NCBI GenBank assembly: GCA_902835305.1
Contig: CADFMD010000008.1
Location: 41,514 to 105,513, forward strand
Length of the DNA stretch: 64,000 nucleotides
From: Coriobacteriaceae bacterium
GTDB lineage: Bacteria; Actinomycetota; Coriobacteriia; Coriobacteriales; Coriobacteriaceae
Direction of reading: 5' to 3'
How positions within the stretch are numbered: the stretch's first letter is position 1; the number at the start of each line of letters is the position of its first letter. The translations under genes and the position numbers were made by a program. The notes beneath the pieces are model-generated. The model saw only the letters and a list, made by a program, of their open reading frames with translations, had not been told where the DNA came from and ran no database searches. Shown here piece by piece: positions 51,346-59,847 of this stretch.

Positions 51346-51701
51346 CCGCGGTCTCGTCCTACATCGCGTACGCGCGGGCGCTCAACAGGCTGGGTTGGAC
51401 GCCGGCCGAGTTTGCGGTGGCGGAGTCGTTTGCCGTGCGCCTGCGCGGCATGCTGGGACGGTGTCCGGTTGCCGCCAACGGTCTGCCGCTCGTCATGGCG
51501 TTTCCACGCTGCTCTTCGGTCCATACGTGTTTTATGGCCTATCCCATCGACATCGCCTTCATCGATCGCGACGGCAATATCCTCGCGCGCTACGAAAGCG
51601 TTCGTCCTTGGCGCACGTGCTCCTGCCCCGGCGCCTGGGCCGTACTAGAGCGTCCTTCAATCATTGTCTCGATCCCTGCTCTCCAACGCGTGCCGGCTTA
51701 A
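51342..51701 (+). CDS. DUF192-family protein at the end of the Tad operon
   Basis: 119 residues from a GTG at 51342, overlapping the previous stop by 4 bp, with GGGGG upstream. Core motifs of DUF192 (PF02643-like): RLRGMLGR, PLVMAFPRCSSVHTCFMAYPIDIAFIDRDGNIL and CSCPGAWAVLE. The reaction is unknown. Tight linkage suggests co-expression with the pilus genes. Unlike most members it has no signal peptide. Confidence 0.8.
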   Translation: MTAVSSYIAYARALNRLGWTPAEFAVAESFAVRLRGMLGRCPVAANGLPLVMAFPRCSSVHTCFMAYPIDIAFIDRDGNILARYESVRPWRTCSCPGAWAVLERPSIIVSIPALQRVPA

Positions 51702-51759
51702 GAATTGGCGACAGCGGACTTTCGTCATACGAAATTGGGTAAGATGGAGGAGAAGATGC

Positions 51760-52026
51760 ATGGATGTTGAGATCCATCCCAACGCTAAAAAGCACCTGAC
51801 GGAAAAGCAGGTGCTTAGCGCTTGGCTTGCGGTTACTGAGTGCATTCGTCGCGAGTCGAAGGACGAGCCGCCGAGATGGCTTGCGATTGGATGGCTCCCA
51901 GACGGACGAAGCGTGGAGCTTGTCGCGGTCGAGCTTGTCCGTGGGTGGCTTATCATTCATGCCTTGTCTCCAGTCCAGAAGAAATTTTGGCAGGAGATTG
52001 AACAGGCTCGGCAAAGGGGTCGATGA
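51760..52026 (+). CDS. Probable toxin of a type II toxin-antitoxin pair
   Basis: 88 residues from the ATG at 51760 (ATGGAGGAGA upstream). MDVEIHPNAKKHLTEKQVLSAW...LAIGWLPDGRSVELVAVELVRGWLIIHAL has the length and the helix-then-four-strand order of RelE/BrnT-type ribonuclease toxins. No family name is certain. Its stop overlaps the start of a ribbon-helix-helix gene, the usual arrangement of such pairs. Toxin-like assignment rests on shape and context. Confidence 0.6.
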   Translation: MDVEIHPNAKKHLTEKQVLSAWLAVTECIRRESKDEPPRWLAIGWLPDGRSVELVAVELVRGWLIIHALSPVQKKFWQEIEQARQRGR

Positions 52027-52310
52027 TGGGCAAGACGTATACGGCCGCTAATGGTCAGGTTGTAACGGATGAAATGATTGACGCGTGGTGCGAGTCGTAC
52101 GAGCGCGGAGAGTTTCCGGATGGCGAACACACCGTTGGTGGGATCGTGCATGGACGGCCCCCACTCTCAGGTGAGGGGACGGCAACGCTGTCGGTCAAGA
52201 TTCCTCTGGGAATGAAGGAGGCCATTCGTCGACGGGCGGCTGCCGAGGGGATGACGCCAAGTGAGTTTGCCCGTGCGGCTCTGAGCGAAAAACTTCTTGC
52301 TGCCGGCTGA
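52023..52310 (+). CDS. Ribbon-helix-helix antitoxin-like protein
   Basis: 95 residues from the ATG at 52023 (a second ATG at 52026 is equally possible). The C-terminal ~45 residues, ATLSVKIPLGMKEAIRRRAAAEGMTPSEFARAALSEKLL, are a ribbon-helix-helix DNA-binding domain (beta strand, helix, turn, helix). The N-terminal half would bind the toxin. Likely represses its own operon. Confidence 0.72.
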   Translation: MMGKTYTAANGQVVTDEMIDAWCESYERGEFPDGEHTVGGIVHGRPPLSGEGTATLSVKIPLGMKEAIRRRAAAEGMTPSEFARAALSEKLLAAG

Positions 52311-52373
52311 TGCCTCTGACGTGCCGATTTATAGAACCGAGGCTGTGCTCAAAAACTTTTTTAAAATTCTCGG

Positions 52374-52401
52374 TTGACCGGAACGCGTCCTTGGTTATAC
52401 T
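52374..52401 (+). promoter_or_regulatory. Promoter of tRNA-Phe
   Basis: TTGACC (52374-52379) and TATACT (52396-52401) separated by 16 bp, 32 bp before the tRNA. Confidence 0.75.
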
Positions 52402-52433
52402 AATCAAGCCTTGAAACAAGGCACACCTCAAAT

Positions 52434-52491
<58 letters not shown>

Positions 52492-52506
<15 letters not shown>

Positions 52507-52738
52507 CCTTGAATTGACTAGGACCTCTGCAAAGGGGTCCTTTTCTTTTATGCAGCCCCCACATGGAATCGAACCCCGTGAGGGCGCGGAGCTGAGTAAA
52601 CGCGTAAGCGTTTGCCAGCGCAGCTCGCAAGGCGCGTAAGCGCCGCAGCGGTCCGTCCGCGCAGCGCGCGGACGCGTTTCCCTTCCCCGCCACCTTGAAT
52701 TGACTAGGACCTCTGCAAAGGGGTCCTTTTCTTTTATG
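52492..52738 (+). repeat. Duplicated tRNA-Phe 3' end plus terminator, 186-bp spacing
   Basis: The 61 bp at 52492-52552 (end of the T arm, acceptor, terminator) recur without mismatch at 52678-52738. Between them lie an inverted T-arm copy (GGAATCGAACCCC near 52564) and hairpins AAACGCGTAAGCGTTT, GGCGCGTAAGCGCC and GTCCGCGCAGCGCGCGGAC. Same plan as at the Leu and Arg tRNA loci. The remaining gap to 52988 shows no gene. Confidence 0.92.
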
Positions 52739-52988
52739 TAGGGTTCTGCGGAAAATGCGCCCCATTATTGAGCGATAGAACGGGACATGCTTTCCGGTGC
52801 CTGCCTTTGGCGCGCGTACACACCTCGTCGCACCATTCCGAGCCCGCCCGCCCCAGACATTCCTCCCACTTTCGCGTCACTTTGCAGACCGTTCGGTCGC
52901 CTGTCCGCACACGCGGGTATACTCAAAACGATACTTATCCTATGCAATACGATGCGGGTTCGACCTGCATGATCCGAAGGGGGCAGTG

Positions 52989-54050
52989 ATGGAGAGGATA
53001 CTCGGCGTTAATCTCTCTGGCTGGTTTATTCCCGAGCCTTGGGTGACCCCGTCGCTGTACGCGGCGACCGGTGCATCCAACGCGGCCGAGCTACAGGAGG
53101 CCATGGGTACCGCCGCCTATAACGAGCGCATGCGCCGCCATTACGAGACGTTTGTGAGCGAGGACGATTTTCGTCGCATGGCGCAGATCGGTCTCAATGC
53201 CGTGCGTCTACCGGTGCCCTGGTGTGCCTTTGGTTCGCAGGAGTCCGATGCGTCCTACATCTCGGTTGTCGACTACATTGACCGTGCAATTGAGTGGGCT
53301 GCCAAGTACGACATCCGCGTGCTGCTCGATCTGGCAACCGTGCCCGGTGGCCAGGGCGATTCCAACGATTCGCCCACCACGCCGGAGGCTGTCGCCGAGT
53401 GGCATTCGTCCACCAACGGCCGTCACGTCGCACTCGACGTGCTCGAGCGCTTGGCCGATCGCTATGGCGAGGCCGAGAGCCTGCTGGGCATTGAGCTGCT
53501 GGACACGCCGCAGATGAGCGTTCGCAAGAGCCTCTTCACCATAACGGATGGCATTCCGGCCCACTACCTGCGCAATTTCTATCGCGATGCCTACGAGCTC
53601 GTCCGTTCGTATATGCCCGAGGATAAGATCGTCGTCTTCTCGTCGTCGGGGCATCCCAGCGAGTGGAAGCATTTTATGCGCGGCGCCAAGTACAAGAACG
53701 TCTACATGGACCTTCACCTGTACCATTACCGTGACGAATATGCGCTCGACATCACGAGCCCCCGCGGGCTGACGACGGCGATTTCGCGCAACAAGCGCGA
53801 GCTCAAAGAGGCGATTTCGACTGGGTTCCCCGTGCTGGTGGGCGAATGGTCGGGTGCGGCGATCTTTGCCAACTCGTCGGTTACGCCCGAGGGCCGCAAT
53901 GCCTACGAGCGCGTGTTTATCGCCAACCAGCTGGCTTCGTTTGCGCCGGCTGCCGGTTGGTTCTTCCAAACGTGGAAGACCGAGAAGCGCATTGCAGCAT
54001 GGGACGCCCGCGCGGCGCTCGGTACGCTCGAGCGCGGCATGATTGAATAG
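52989..54050 (+). CDS. GH5-like glycoside hydrolase family protein lacking the catalytic acid/base
   Basis: 353 residues from the ATG at 52989. No signal peptide, so cytoplasmic. The layout is that of exo-1,3-beta-glucanase-like GH5 enzymes: GVNLSGWFIPEPWVTPSLY, LNAVRLPVPWCAFG, DLHLYHYRDEY, LVGEWSGA with nucleophile E286, and WFFQTWKTE. Where the family has an Asn-Glu-Pro after LL (the acid/base Glu), this protein reads GIELLDTPQ, with Thr173 at that place. Either the activity is lost and the fold binds sugar or does something else, or another residue serves. Alone before rsmI, 6 bp apart, so possibly co-transcribed. Confidence 0.82.
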   Translation: MERILGVNLSGWFIPEPWVTPSLYAATGASNAAELQEAMGTAAYNERMRRHYETFVSEDDFRRMAQIGLNAVRLPVPWCAFGSQESDASYISVVDYIDRAIEWAAKYDIRVLLDLATVPGGQGDSNDSPTTPEAVAEWHSSTNGRHVALDVLERLADRYGEAESLLGIELLDTPQMSVRKSLFTITDGIPAHYLRNFYRDAYELVRSYMPEDKIVVFSSSGHPSEWKHFMRGAKYKNVYMDLHLYHYRDEYALDITSPRGLTTAISRNKRELKEAISTGFPVLVGEWSGAAIFANSSVTPEGRNAYERVFIANQLASFAPAAGWFFQTWKTEKRIAAWDARAALGTLERGMIE

Positions 54051-54056
54051 GTTGAT

Positions 54057-54935
54057 ATGACGCAAAACAGCGCCCATACGGGCAAACTCTATGTGGTCGG
54101 CACGCCCATCGGCAACCTAGGCGACCTGTCCCCGCGCGTTGGCGAGGCTTTTGCCGCTGCCGATGTCATTTGCTGCGAAGACACGCGTGTGACGTCAAAG
54201 CTGCTGATGCACCTGGGCATTTCCAAGCCGCTTGTCCGTTGCGATGAGAATGTGATCGCTAGCCGCGCTGCCGGCCTGGTCGACCGTCTGCTGGCGGGGG
54301 AGACCCTCGCCTTTGCCTCGGACGCCGGCATGCCGAGCGTGTCCGATCCCGGCCAGGCGCTGGTCGAGGCGGCGCGTGAGGCCGATGTGCCCGTCGAAGT
54401 TATTCCCGGGCCCTCTGCTTGCGTCACGGCGCTCGTTTCGTCCGGCATTCCCTGCGAGCATTTTTTCTTCGAGGGCTTTTTGGGCCGAAAGCACGGCGAC
54501 CGTGTGCGCCGTTTGCAGCGCCTTGCCGTGGTGCCCGGCGCACTCATCTTCTACGAGTCTCCACATCGCATCGTGGCGACGCTCGAGGCCGTGGCGGAGG
54601 TCTTTCCCCAGCGTGAGGTTGCCGTCTGCCGCGAACTCACCAAGCTGCACGAGGAGGTCTTGCGCGGGCCCGCTGACCAGCTTGCCGAGGAGCTGCGTGC
54701 TCGCGGCGAGGTAAAGGGCGAGATTGCGCTGGTCATCGCGCCACCGAGCGAGGATGAGGAGGCCGGTATCGTGCCGGTCGGCGCCACGGCAGCGGATCCC
54801 GACGAGGCCCTGCGCGAGGATATCCGCGCCGCGCTCGAGGAGGGGGAGCCCGCGTCTGCGGTGGCCAAGCGCCTGTCTCAGAAGTATTCGCGCCGCAAGC
54901 GCGATGTCTATGCCATGGTGCTCGATATGCAATAG
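54057..54935 (+). CDS. rsmI: 16S rRNA 2'-O-ribose C1402 methyltransferase
   Basis: 292 residues. N-terminal KLYVVGTPIGNLGDLSPR, then CEDTRVTSKLLMHLGI, SDAGMPSVSDPGQALV, PGPSACVTALVSSGIP and FEGFLGRK, all hallmarks of the tetrapyrrole-methylase-fold RsmI family. Modifies C1402 near the ribosomal P site. The C-terminal ~50 residues are an Ala/Glu/Lys-rich helical tail as in other members. Confidence 0.95.
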   Translation: MTQNSAHTGKLYVVGTPIGNLGDLSPRVGEAFAAADVICCEDTRVTSKLLMHLGISKPLVRCDENVIASRAAGLVDRLLAGETLAFASDAGMPSVSDPGQALVEAAREADVPVEVIPGPSACVTALVSSGIPCEHFFFEGFLGRKHGDRVRRLQRLAVVPGALIFYESPHRIVATLEAVAEVFPQREVAVCRELTKLHEEVLRGPADQLAEELRARGEVKGEIALVIAPPSEDEEAGIVPVGATAADPDEALREDIRAALEEGEPASAVAKRLSQKYSRRKRDVYAMVLDMQ

Positions 54936-55004
54936 ATGGAGGATATCCAGCCCTTGCGCTAGAATCATCCCCTGTATGCAACGTTTTTCTGGAGGACAAA
55001 CCCC

Positions 55005-56606
55005 ATGGATCAAAGCAAGCCTTCGTTCTTTATCACGACGCCCATCTACTACGTCAACGCCGATCCGCACCTGGGCACGGCTTATTCCACCATCATCGCC
55101 GACGTTCAGGCTCGCTATCGCCGCTCCGCCGGCTATAACGTCAAGTTCCTGACCGGCATGGACGAGCACGGCGAGAAGGTCGCCGAGGCCGCAGCCAAGC
55201 ATGGCATGACGCCGCAGGAGTGGACCGATAGCCAGGCCCCGCACTTCAAGGAGCTTTGGAGCAAGCTCGAGATTTCCAACGACGACTTCATCCGCACCAC
55301 CGAGCCGCGCCAGCATCATGCCGTGCAGTATCTGTGGGAGCGCATGAAGGAGTCCGGTTACCTGTATAAGGGCAGCTACGACGGTTGGTATTGCGTGCCT
55401 GACGAGACCTACTTCACCGATACGCAGGTCCAGAAGGGCGACGAGGAGTACGGCAGCGTCGGCCAGCATCTATGCCCCGACTGCCACCGTCCGCTTGAGC
55501 GCGTGCAGGAGGAGTCCTACTTCTTTAAGCTTTCCGCCTTCCAGGACAAGCTTCTCAAGCTCTATGACGAGCACCCCGACTTTGTCGAGCCTGCGTTCCG
55601 CATGAACGAGGTACGTAGCTTTGTCGAGGGCGGCCTTAACGACCTTTCCGTGAGCCGTACGAGCTTTGACTGGGGCATCCAGGTCCCGTTTGACGAGGGT
55701 CACGTGACCTACGTGTGGTTCGATGCGCTGCTCAACTATATGACTGCCGTCGGCTACGGTGTCGACACCGACGAGGCCCGTGCCGAGCTGGCCTATCGCT
55801 GGCCCGCGCAGTTCCATATTGTGGGTAAGGACATCATTCGCTTCCACTGCGTCATTTGGCCCGCCATGCTCATGGCCATCGGCGAGGCCCTGCCCGAGCA
55901 CGTCTTTGCCCACGGCTTCCTGACCGTGCGCAATGCCGAGACCGGCAAGGCCGAGAAGATGTCCAAGAGCCGCGGCAACGCCATCGCTCCGCAGGATGTT
56001 ATCGACATGCTGGGCGTCGAGGGCTACCGCTATTACTTTATGACCGACGTGGTCCCCGGCACCGACGGCGCCATCAGTTTCGATCGCATGGAGCAGGTCT
56101 ACAACGCCGATCTGGCCAACAGCTGGGGCAACCTCATTTCGCGCTCGCTCAACATGAGCGCAAAGTACTTTGACGGCTGCGCCCCGGCTAAACCGGCGTC
56201 TGCCGACGCGTTCGATAACCCGCTGGCAAAGATTGCCGATGGCCTGGTCGACCGCTACATGGCCAAGATGGACGTGCTCGATTACGGCGGAGCCAAGGAT
56301 GAGGTCATGGAGCTCATTCACGCCGCCAACCACTACATCGAGGACTCCGAGCCCTGGGCGCTTGCCAAGGACGAGGCCAAGGCTGACGAGCTGGCATTTG
56401 TGATCTACAACCTGCTCGAGGCCATCCGCATCGCCGCCCACCTGCTGATGCCGCTCATGCCCCAGACTTCTGCCGAGGCTCTGCGCCGCCTGTCCTGTGA
56501 GGGCGAGGCCGCGAGCGACGACCTCAAGGGCATTTGCACTTGGGGCCTGCTTGCTGGTGGTCAGCCCGTCGAGAAGGGCGATCCGCTGTTCCCGCGTCTG
56601 GCGTAG
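55005..56606 (+). CDS. metG: Methionyl-tRNA synthetase
   Basis: 533 residues, the short form without a C-terminal tRNA-binding domain. Class I motifs: the HIGH region as DPHLGTAYSTI and KMSKS in KAEKMSKSRGNAI. The connective peptide has WYCVPDETYFTD and LCPDCHRPLE. Charges initiator and elongator tRNA-Met. Ribosome site CTGGAGG. A terminator follows at 56649. Confidence 0.96.
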   Translation: MDQSKPSFFITTPIYYVNADPHLGTAYSTIIADVQARYRRSAGYNVKFLTGMDEHGEKVAEAAAKHGMTPQEWTDSQAPHFKELWSKLEISNDDFIRTTEPRQHHAVQYLWERMKESGYLYKGSYDGWYCVPDETYFTDTQVQKGDEEYGSVGQHLCPDCHRPLERVQEESYFFKLSAFQDKLLKLYDEHPDFVEPAFRMNEVRSFVEGGLNDLSVSRTSFDWGIQVPFDEGHVTYVWFDALLNYMTAVGYGVDTDEARAELAYRWPAQFHIVGKDIIRFHCVIWPAMLMAIGEALPEHVFAHGFLTVRNAETGKAEKMSKSRGNAIAPQDVIDMLGVEGYRYYFMTDVVPGTDGAISFDRMEQVYNADLANSWGNLISRSLNMSAKYFDGCAPAKPASADAFDNPLAKIADGLVDRYMAKMDVLDYGGAKDEVMELIHAANHYIEDSEPWALAKDEAKADELAFVIYNLLEAIRIAAHLLMPLMPQTSAEALRRLSCEGEAASDDLKGICTWGLLAGGQPVEKGDPLFPRLA

Positions 56607-56648
56607 AGACCGCGCGAGCGCCATATCGGCAATTTGCTGTTTAGCTGT

Positions 56649-56684
56649 AAGGGCATGGCCGCAACGGTCCATGCCCTTTCGTTT
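56649..56684 (+). terminator. Terminator after metG
   Basis: AGGGCATGG/CCATGCCCT stem followed by TTCGTTTC. Confidence 0.8.
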
Positions 56685-56716
56685 CAAGACGCCGCCATCA
56701 TGCTAAGGAGGCAACT

Positions 56717-57577
56717 ATGACAACTTCGCCTTTGGCAAACCCCACGGCAACAAGGGAGCTGCTGGAGGAGTTTGGCCTTGCGACCAAGCATCGCCTGGGC
56801 CAGAACTTTCTAATCGACAATCATGTGATCGAGCGTATCTGCGAGCTTGCCGAGCTTGCAGGTGACGAGCGCGTACTCGAGGTGGGTCCGGGTTGCGGTA
56901 CGTTGACACTTGCGTTGCTGCAGGAAGCGGCGTGCGTTACGTCCATTGAGGCCGATCCCGAGCTTGAGCCGGTGCTCGACGCCCACGCCGCCGACTATGC
57001 CAACTTCCGCTTTATCATGGGCGACGCGCTTAAGGTGGGCCCGGAGCAGATTGAGCAGGCTGCGGGCGGTGAGCCGACGGTATTTGTCGCGAACTTGCCC
57101 TATAACGTGGCGGCGACGATCATTTTGCAATTTTTCCAGACGATGCCGGCGCTCAAGCGCGCCGTCGTCATGGTGCAAAAGGAGGTTGCCGATCGCATTG
57201 CCGCAGTGCCGGGCAACAAGACCTATGGCGGCTATACGGCAAAGCTTGGCCTGTATGCGCAGGTAACGGGTCGCTTTGAGGTGCCGCCGCGTTGCTTTAT
57301 GCCGGCGCCACACGTGGACTCGGCCGTCGTGCGTATCGACCGTGTTGACGGTGTGGTGCCCGAAGGACTCGATCGCGAATTTGTGGCCCGCGTGATTGAT
57401 GCTGCATTTGCTCAGCGTCGCAAGACCATCCGCAATTCCATGAGCGCCAACGGCTTTGCCAAGGACGTGCTCGATGCCGCCTTTGAGGCTTGCGGTATCG
57501 CACCCACCACGCGCGCCGAGACGCTCGATGTTGCCGACTTTGTCCGTCTGGCCCGGGAGCTTTCCCATGACGCTTAA
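56717..57577 (+). CDS. rsmA: 16S rRNA dimethyladenosine transferase
   Basis: 286 residues. KHRLGQNFLIDNHVIERI at the start, the SAM-binding VLEVGPGCGTLTLALL and the catalytic NLPYNVA. It dimethylates A1518 and A1519 of 16S rRNA. The 3' end overlaps the tatD start by 11 bp, a common pairing. Confidence 0.96.
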   Translation: MTTSPLANPTATRELLEEFGLATKHRLGQNFLIDNHVIERICELAELAGDERVLEVGPGCGTLTLALLQEAACVTSIEADPELEPVLDAHAADYANFRFIMGDALKVGPEQIEQAAGGEPTVFVANLPYNVAATIILQFFQTMPALKRAVVMVQKEVADRIAAVPGNKTYGGYTAKLGLYAQVTGRFEVPPRCFMPAPHVDSAVVRIDRVDGVVPEGLDREFVARVIDAAFAQRRKTIRNSMSANGFAKDVLDAAFEACGIAPTTRAETLDVADFVRLARELSHDA

Positions 57578-58484
57578 TGCCGAACGCGTGACGTTTACCA
57601 AAAAAAAGAAGACGGTTGCTTGTCCCGTGCCCTTGGCACCGCTTGCCGACACACATGCGCATCTGCTTTCGTTCTGGGGCAAGGATGTGCCCGAGACACT
57701 CGTGCGTGCCAAGGCGGCAGGCATCGACCTGTTGGTGACGGTCTTCGATCCCATTGCCGATAAGCGCAGCGTGACGGACTATAGCGACTGGCTGACGCGC
57801 GAGATTCTGCCGATGCAGGATATCCCGCAGATCAAGTATCTTGCCGGCGTGCATCCGTATGGCGCGCCGGACTATACCGACGACATTCACGCACAGGTTG
57901 TTGCTGCGCTTGATGACCCTTTGTGCGCCGGTATTGGCGAAATCGGTCTGGACTACCACATGGATTACGACGACGACATCACGCCGGCGCCCCACAGCGT
58001 GCAGATTGATTGCATGGCACGTCAGCTCGAAGTCGCCATGCGCTGCAATGTGCCGGTGGAGTTGCACCTGCGGCACGAGGACTCGGATGGGGAGCGCACC
58101 TCGCATATGGATGCGTACAACGTGCTTCGTGAGGTGGGCGTGCCCCAGGTCGGTTGCGTGCTGCACTGCTTTGGCGAGGACCGCGCCACGATGGAGCGCT
58201 TTGTGGAGCTGGGCTGCTATATCGCCTATGGTGGTGCGGCCACCTTTAAGCGCAACGACGACGTGCGCGAGGCATTTGCGGCAACCCCACTCGATCGAAT
58301 TTTGTTCGAGACGGATTGCCCGTATATGGCTCCAGAGCCCATCCGCGGTCTTGAATGCGAGCCCGCAATGATCTCCATTACGGCAAACGCGCTGGTTAAC
58401 GACCGTGTCGATCGCACTGGTGAGGACGCCGAAACAATCGCGCATGCCGCTTGGGAAAATGCCTGCAAACTTTTTCAAAAATAG
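57567..58484 (+). CDS. tatD: TatD-family metal-dependent DNase
   Basis: 305 residues from the ATG at 57567, overlapping rsmA. Metal-binding HxH as ADTHAHL, then GIGEIGLDYH, PVELHLRHED, VLHCFGED and FETDCPYMAP, the five conserved blocks of the TatD amidohydrolase family. An N-terminal basic stretch (TFTKKKKT) precedes the barrel. Acts as 3'-5' exonuclease or D-aminoacyl-type hydrolase in related bacteria. Confidence 0.92.
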   Translation: MTLNAERVTFTKKKKTVACPVPLAPLADTHAHLLSFWGKDVPETLVRAKAAGIDLLVTVFDPIADKRSVTDYSDWLTREILPMQDIPQIKYLAGVHPYGAPDYTDDIHAQVVAALDDPLCAGIGEIGLDYHMDYDDDITPAPHSVQIDCMARQLEVAMRCNVPVELHLRHEDSDGERTSHMDAYNVLREVGVPQVGCVLHCFGEDRATMERFVELGCYIAYGGAATFKRNDDVREAFAATPLDRILFETDCPYMAPEPIRGLECEPAMISITANALVNDRVDRTGEDAETIAHAAWENACKLFQK

Positions 58485-58487
58485 TTC

Positions 58488-58516
58488 TTGCGTTCGCGGT
58501 GGCGCTCCGTTATTCT
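58488..58516 (+). promoter_or_regulatory. Promoter of tRNA-Leu
   Basis: TTGCGT (58488-58493) and TATTCT (58511-58516), 17 bp apart, 11 bp before the tRNA. Confidence 0.7.
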
Positions 58517-58527
58517 AATTCCTGCAC

Positions 58528-58614
58528 GCGGGCGTGGCGGAATTGGCAGACGCGTACGGTTCAGGTCCGTATGGGGGCAACCCCATGAAGGTTCAAGTCC
58601 TTTCGCCCGCACCA
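58528..58614 (+). tRNA. tRNA-Leu (anticodon CAG)
   Basis: 87 bases with CCA and a long variable arm (TGGGGGCAACCCCA), as expected for a type II tRNA. Acceptor GCGGGCG/CGCCCGC. The anticodon loop TTCAGGT gives CAG. The T arm contains GGTTCAAGTCC. A terminator (AGCTCCCA/TGGGAGCT and six T) lies at 58626-58651. Confidence 0.95.
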
Positions 58615-58845
58615 TTGATTGAAAGAGCTCCCAGCAATGGGAGCTTTTTTGTTATGGGTCCATCGCAGGGACTTGAACCTGTGAAGGAGCGAGCGTCAAG
58701 AAAACGCGGAGCGTTTTTAGCGAGCTGGCGAGTCCGCCGGCAGGCGGGCGAAGCCGGTGCGGATCCGCGAAGCGGATACGCGGACGTCCTTTCGCTCGCA
58801 CCATGGATTGAAAGAGCTCCCAGCAATGGGAGCTTTTTTGTTATG
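58597..58845 (+). repeat. Duplicated tRNA-Leu 3' end plus terminator, 189-bp spacing
   Basis: 60 bp at 58597-58656 recur at 58786-58845 with two mismatches. Between them: an inverted T-arm (GGACTTGAACCT near 58670) and a GC core (AAACGCGGAGCGTTTT, CGCCGGCAGGCGGGCGAAG, GCGGATCCGCGAAGCGGAT) that is almost the same as the core at the tRNA-Arg locus. Confidence 0.92.
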
Positions 58846-58902
58846 CACGATCTCCTTGGACGGGTATCCTAATGGCAACGTGTGCCTATCAGAGGAGAGA
58901 CC

Positions 58903-59841
58903 ATGCTGTTTTCCGGTATCATCGCTGCCCTTACGAGCCTTTTGATTCCCATCATCATCCTGCTGCTGTTGTTTCCCAACGCCTGCTACGTCGTTGAGCA
59001 GCAGCACGCTGTGATCATCGAGCGCTTGGGTAAGTTCAATCGTATCGTCAACGCGGGCTTCCACGTGAAGGTGCCCGTGATCGACCGCAAGGCCGCCACG
59101 GTGAGCCTGCGCACCATGAAAAACGGTTTTGGCATCGACGTTAAGACCCAGGACAACGTGACCATCGGCCTTGAGGTCTCCGCTCAGTACCACGTGAGCT
59201 ACGACATGGGCGCCGGCCCGGCAGATTCGGGCATCTACAAGAGCTACTACATGCTGCAGGAGCCCGTCGACCAGATGCGTGACTTCATCACCGACGCCCT
59301 GCGCTCTTCGATTCCTGTCTACACACTCGATGAGGTCTTTGCCAAGAAGGATGACATCGCCAAGGATGTCAACGCTACCGTTTCCGAGCAGATGGCCGCC
59401 TACGGCTTCACCCTCGTGTCGACGCTCATCACCAAAATCGCACTGCCGACCGAGGTTGAGAACTCCATGAACGACATCAACGCCGCCCAGCGCAAGCGCG
59501 CTGCGGCACAGGAGCTCGCCGAGGCAGACCGCATCAAGCGCGTCACCGAGGCGACCGCCGAGGCCGAGGCAATGGAAAAGGCGGGCGAGGGCATCGCCAA
59601 CCAGCGCAAGGCCATCGCACTGGGTATCAAAGATTCGCTCGAGATCATCCAGGAGACGGGTGTCGGCAATGACGAGGCCAACCAACTGTTCATGTTTACG
59701 CAGTGGTCCGAGATGATGACGGAGTTCGCTCGCACGGGTAAAACCTCGACGGTCGTGCTGCCGAGCGACTTTTCGCAGTCGGCCTCGATGTTCGAGCAGA
59801 TGCTGGCCGCCGGCAAAGTTCAAAACGATTCGAAGGAGTAG
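58903..59841 (+). CDS. SPFH/Band-7 (stomatin-like) membrane protein
   Basis: 312 residues from the ATG at 58903 (AGAGGAGAG upstream). One N-terminal membrane segment, then VVEQQHAVIIERLGKFNRIVNAGFHVKVPVIDRKA, the start of the SPFH domain. A Glu/Ala-rich coiled region follows (AEADRIKRVTEATAEAEAMEKAGEGIANQRKAI). Such proteins form large rings or scaffolds on the membrane. No partner NfeD gene is adjacent. Confidence 0.9.
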   Translation: MLFSGIIAALTSLLIPIIILLLLFPNACYVVEQQHAVIIERLGKFNRIVNAGFHVKVPVIDRKAATVSLRTMKNGFGIDVKTQDNVTIGLEVSAQYHVSYDMGAGPADSGIYKSYYMLQEPVDQMRDFITDALRSSIPVYTLDEVFAKKDDIAKDVNATVSEQMAAYGFTLVSTLITKIALPTEVENSMNDINAAQRKRAAAQELAEADRIKRVTEATAEAEAMEKAGEGIANQRKAIALGIKDSLEIIQETGVGNDEANQLFMFTQWSEMMTEFARTGKTSTVVLPSDFSQSASMFEQMLAAGKVQNDSKE

Positions 59842-59847
59842 GCGCGC

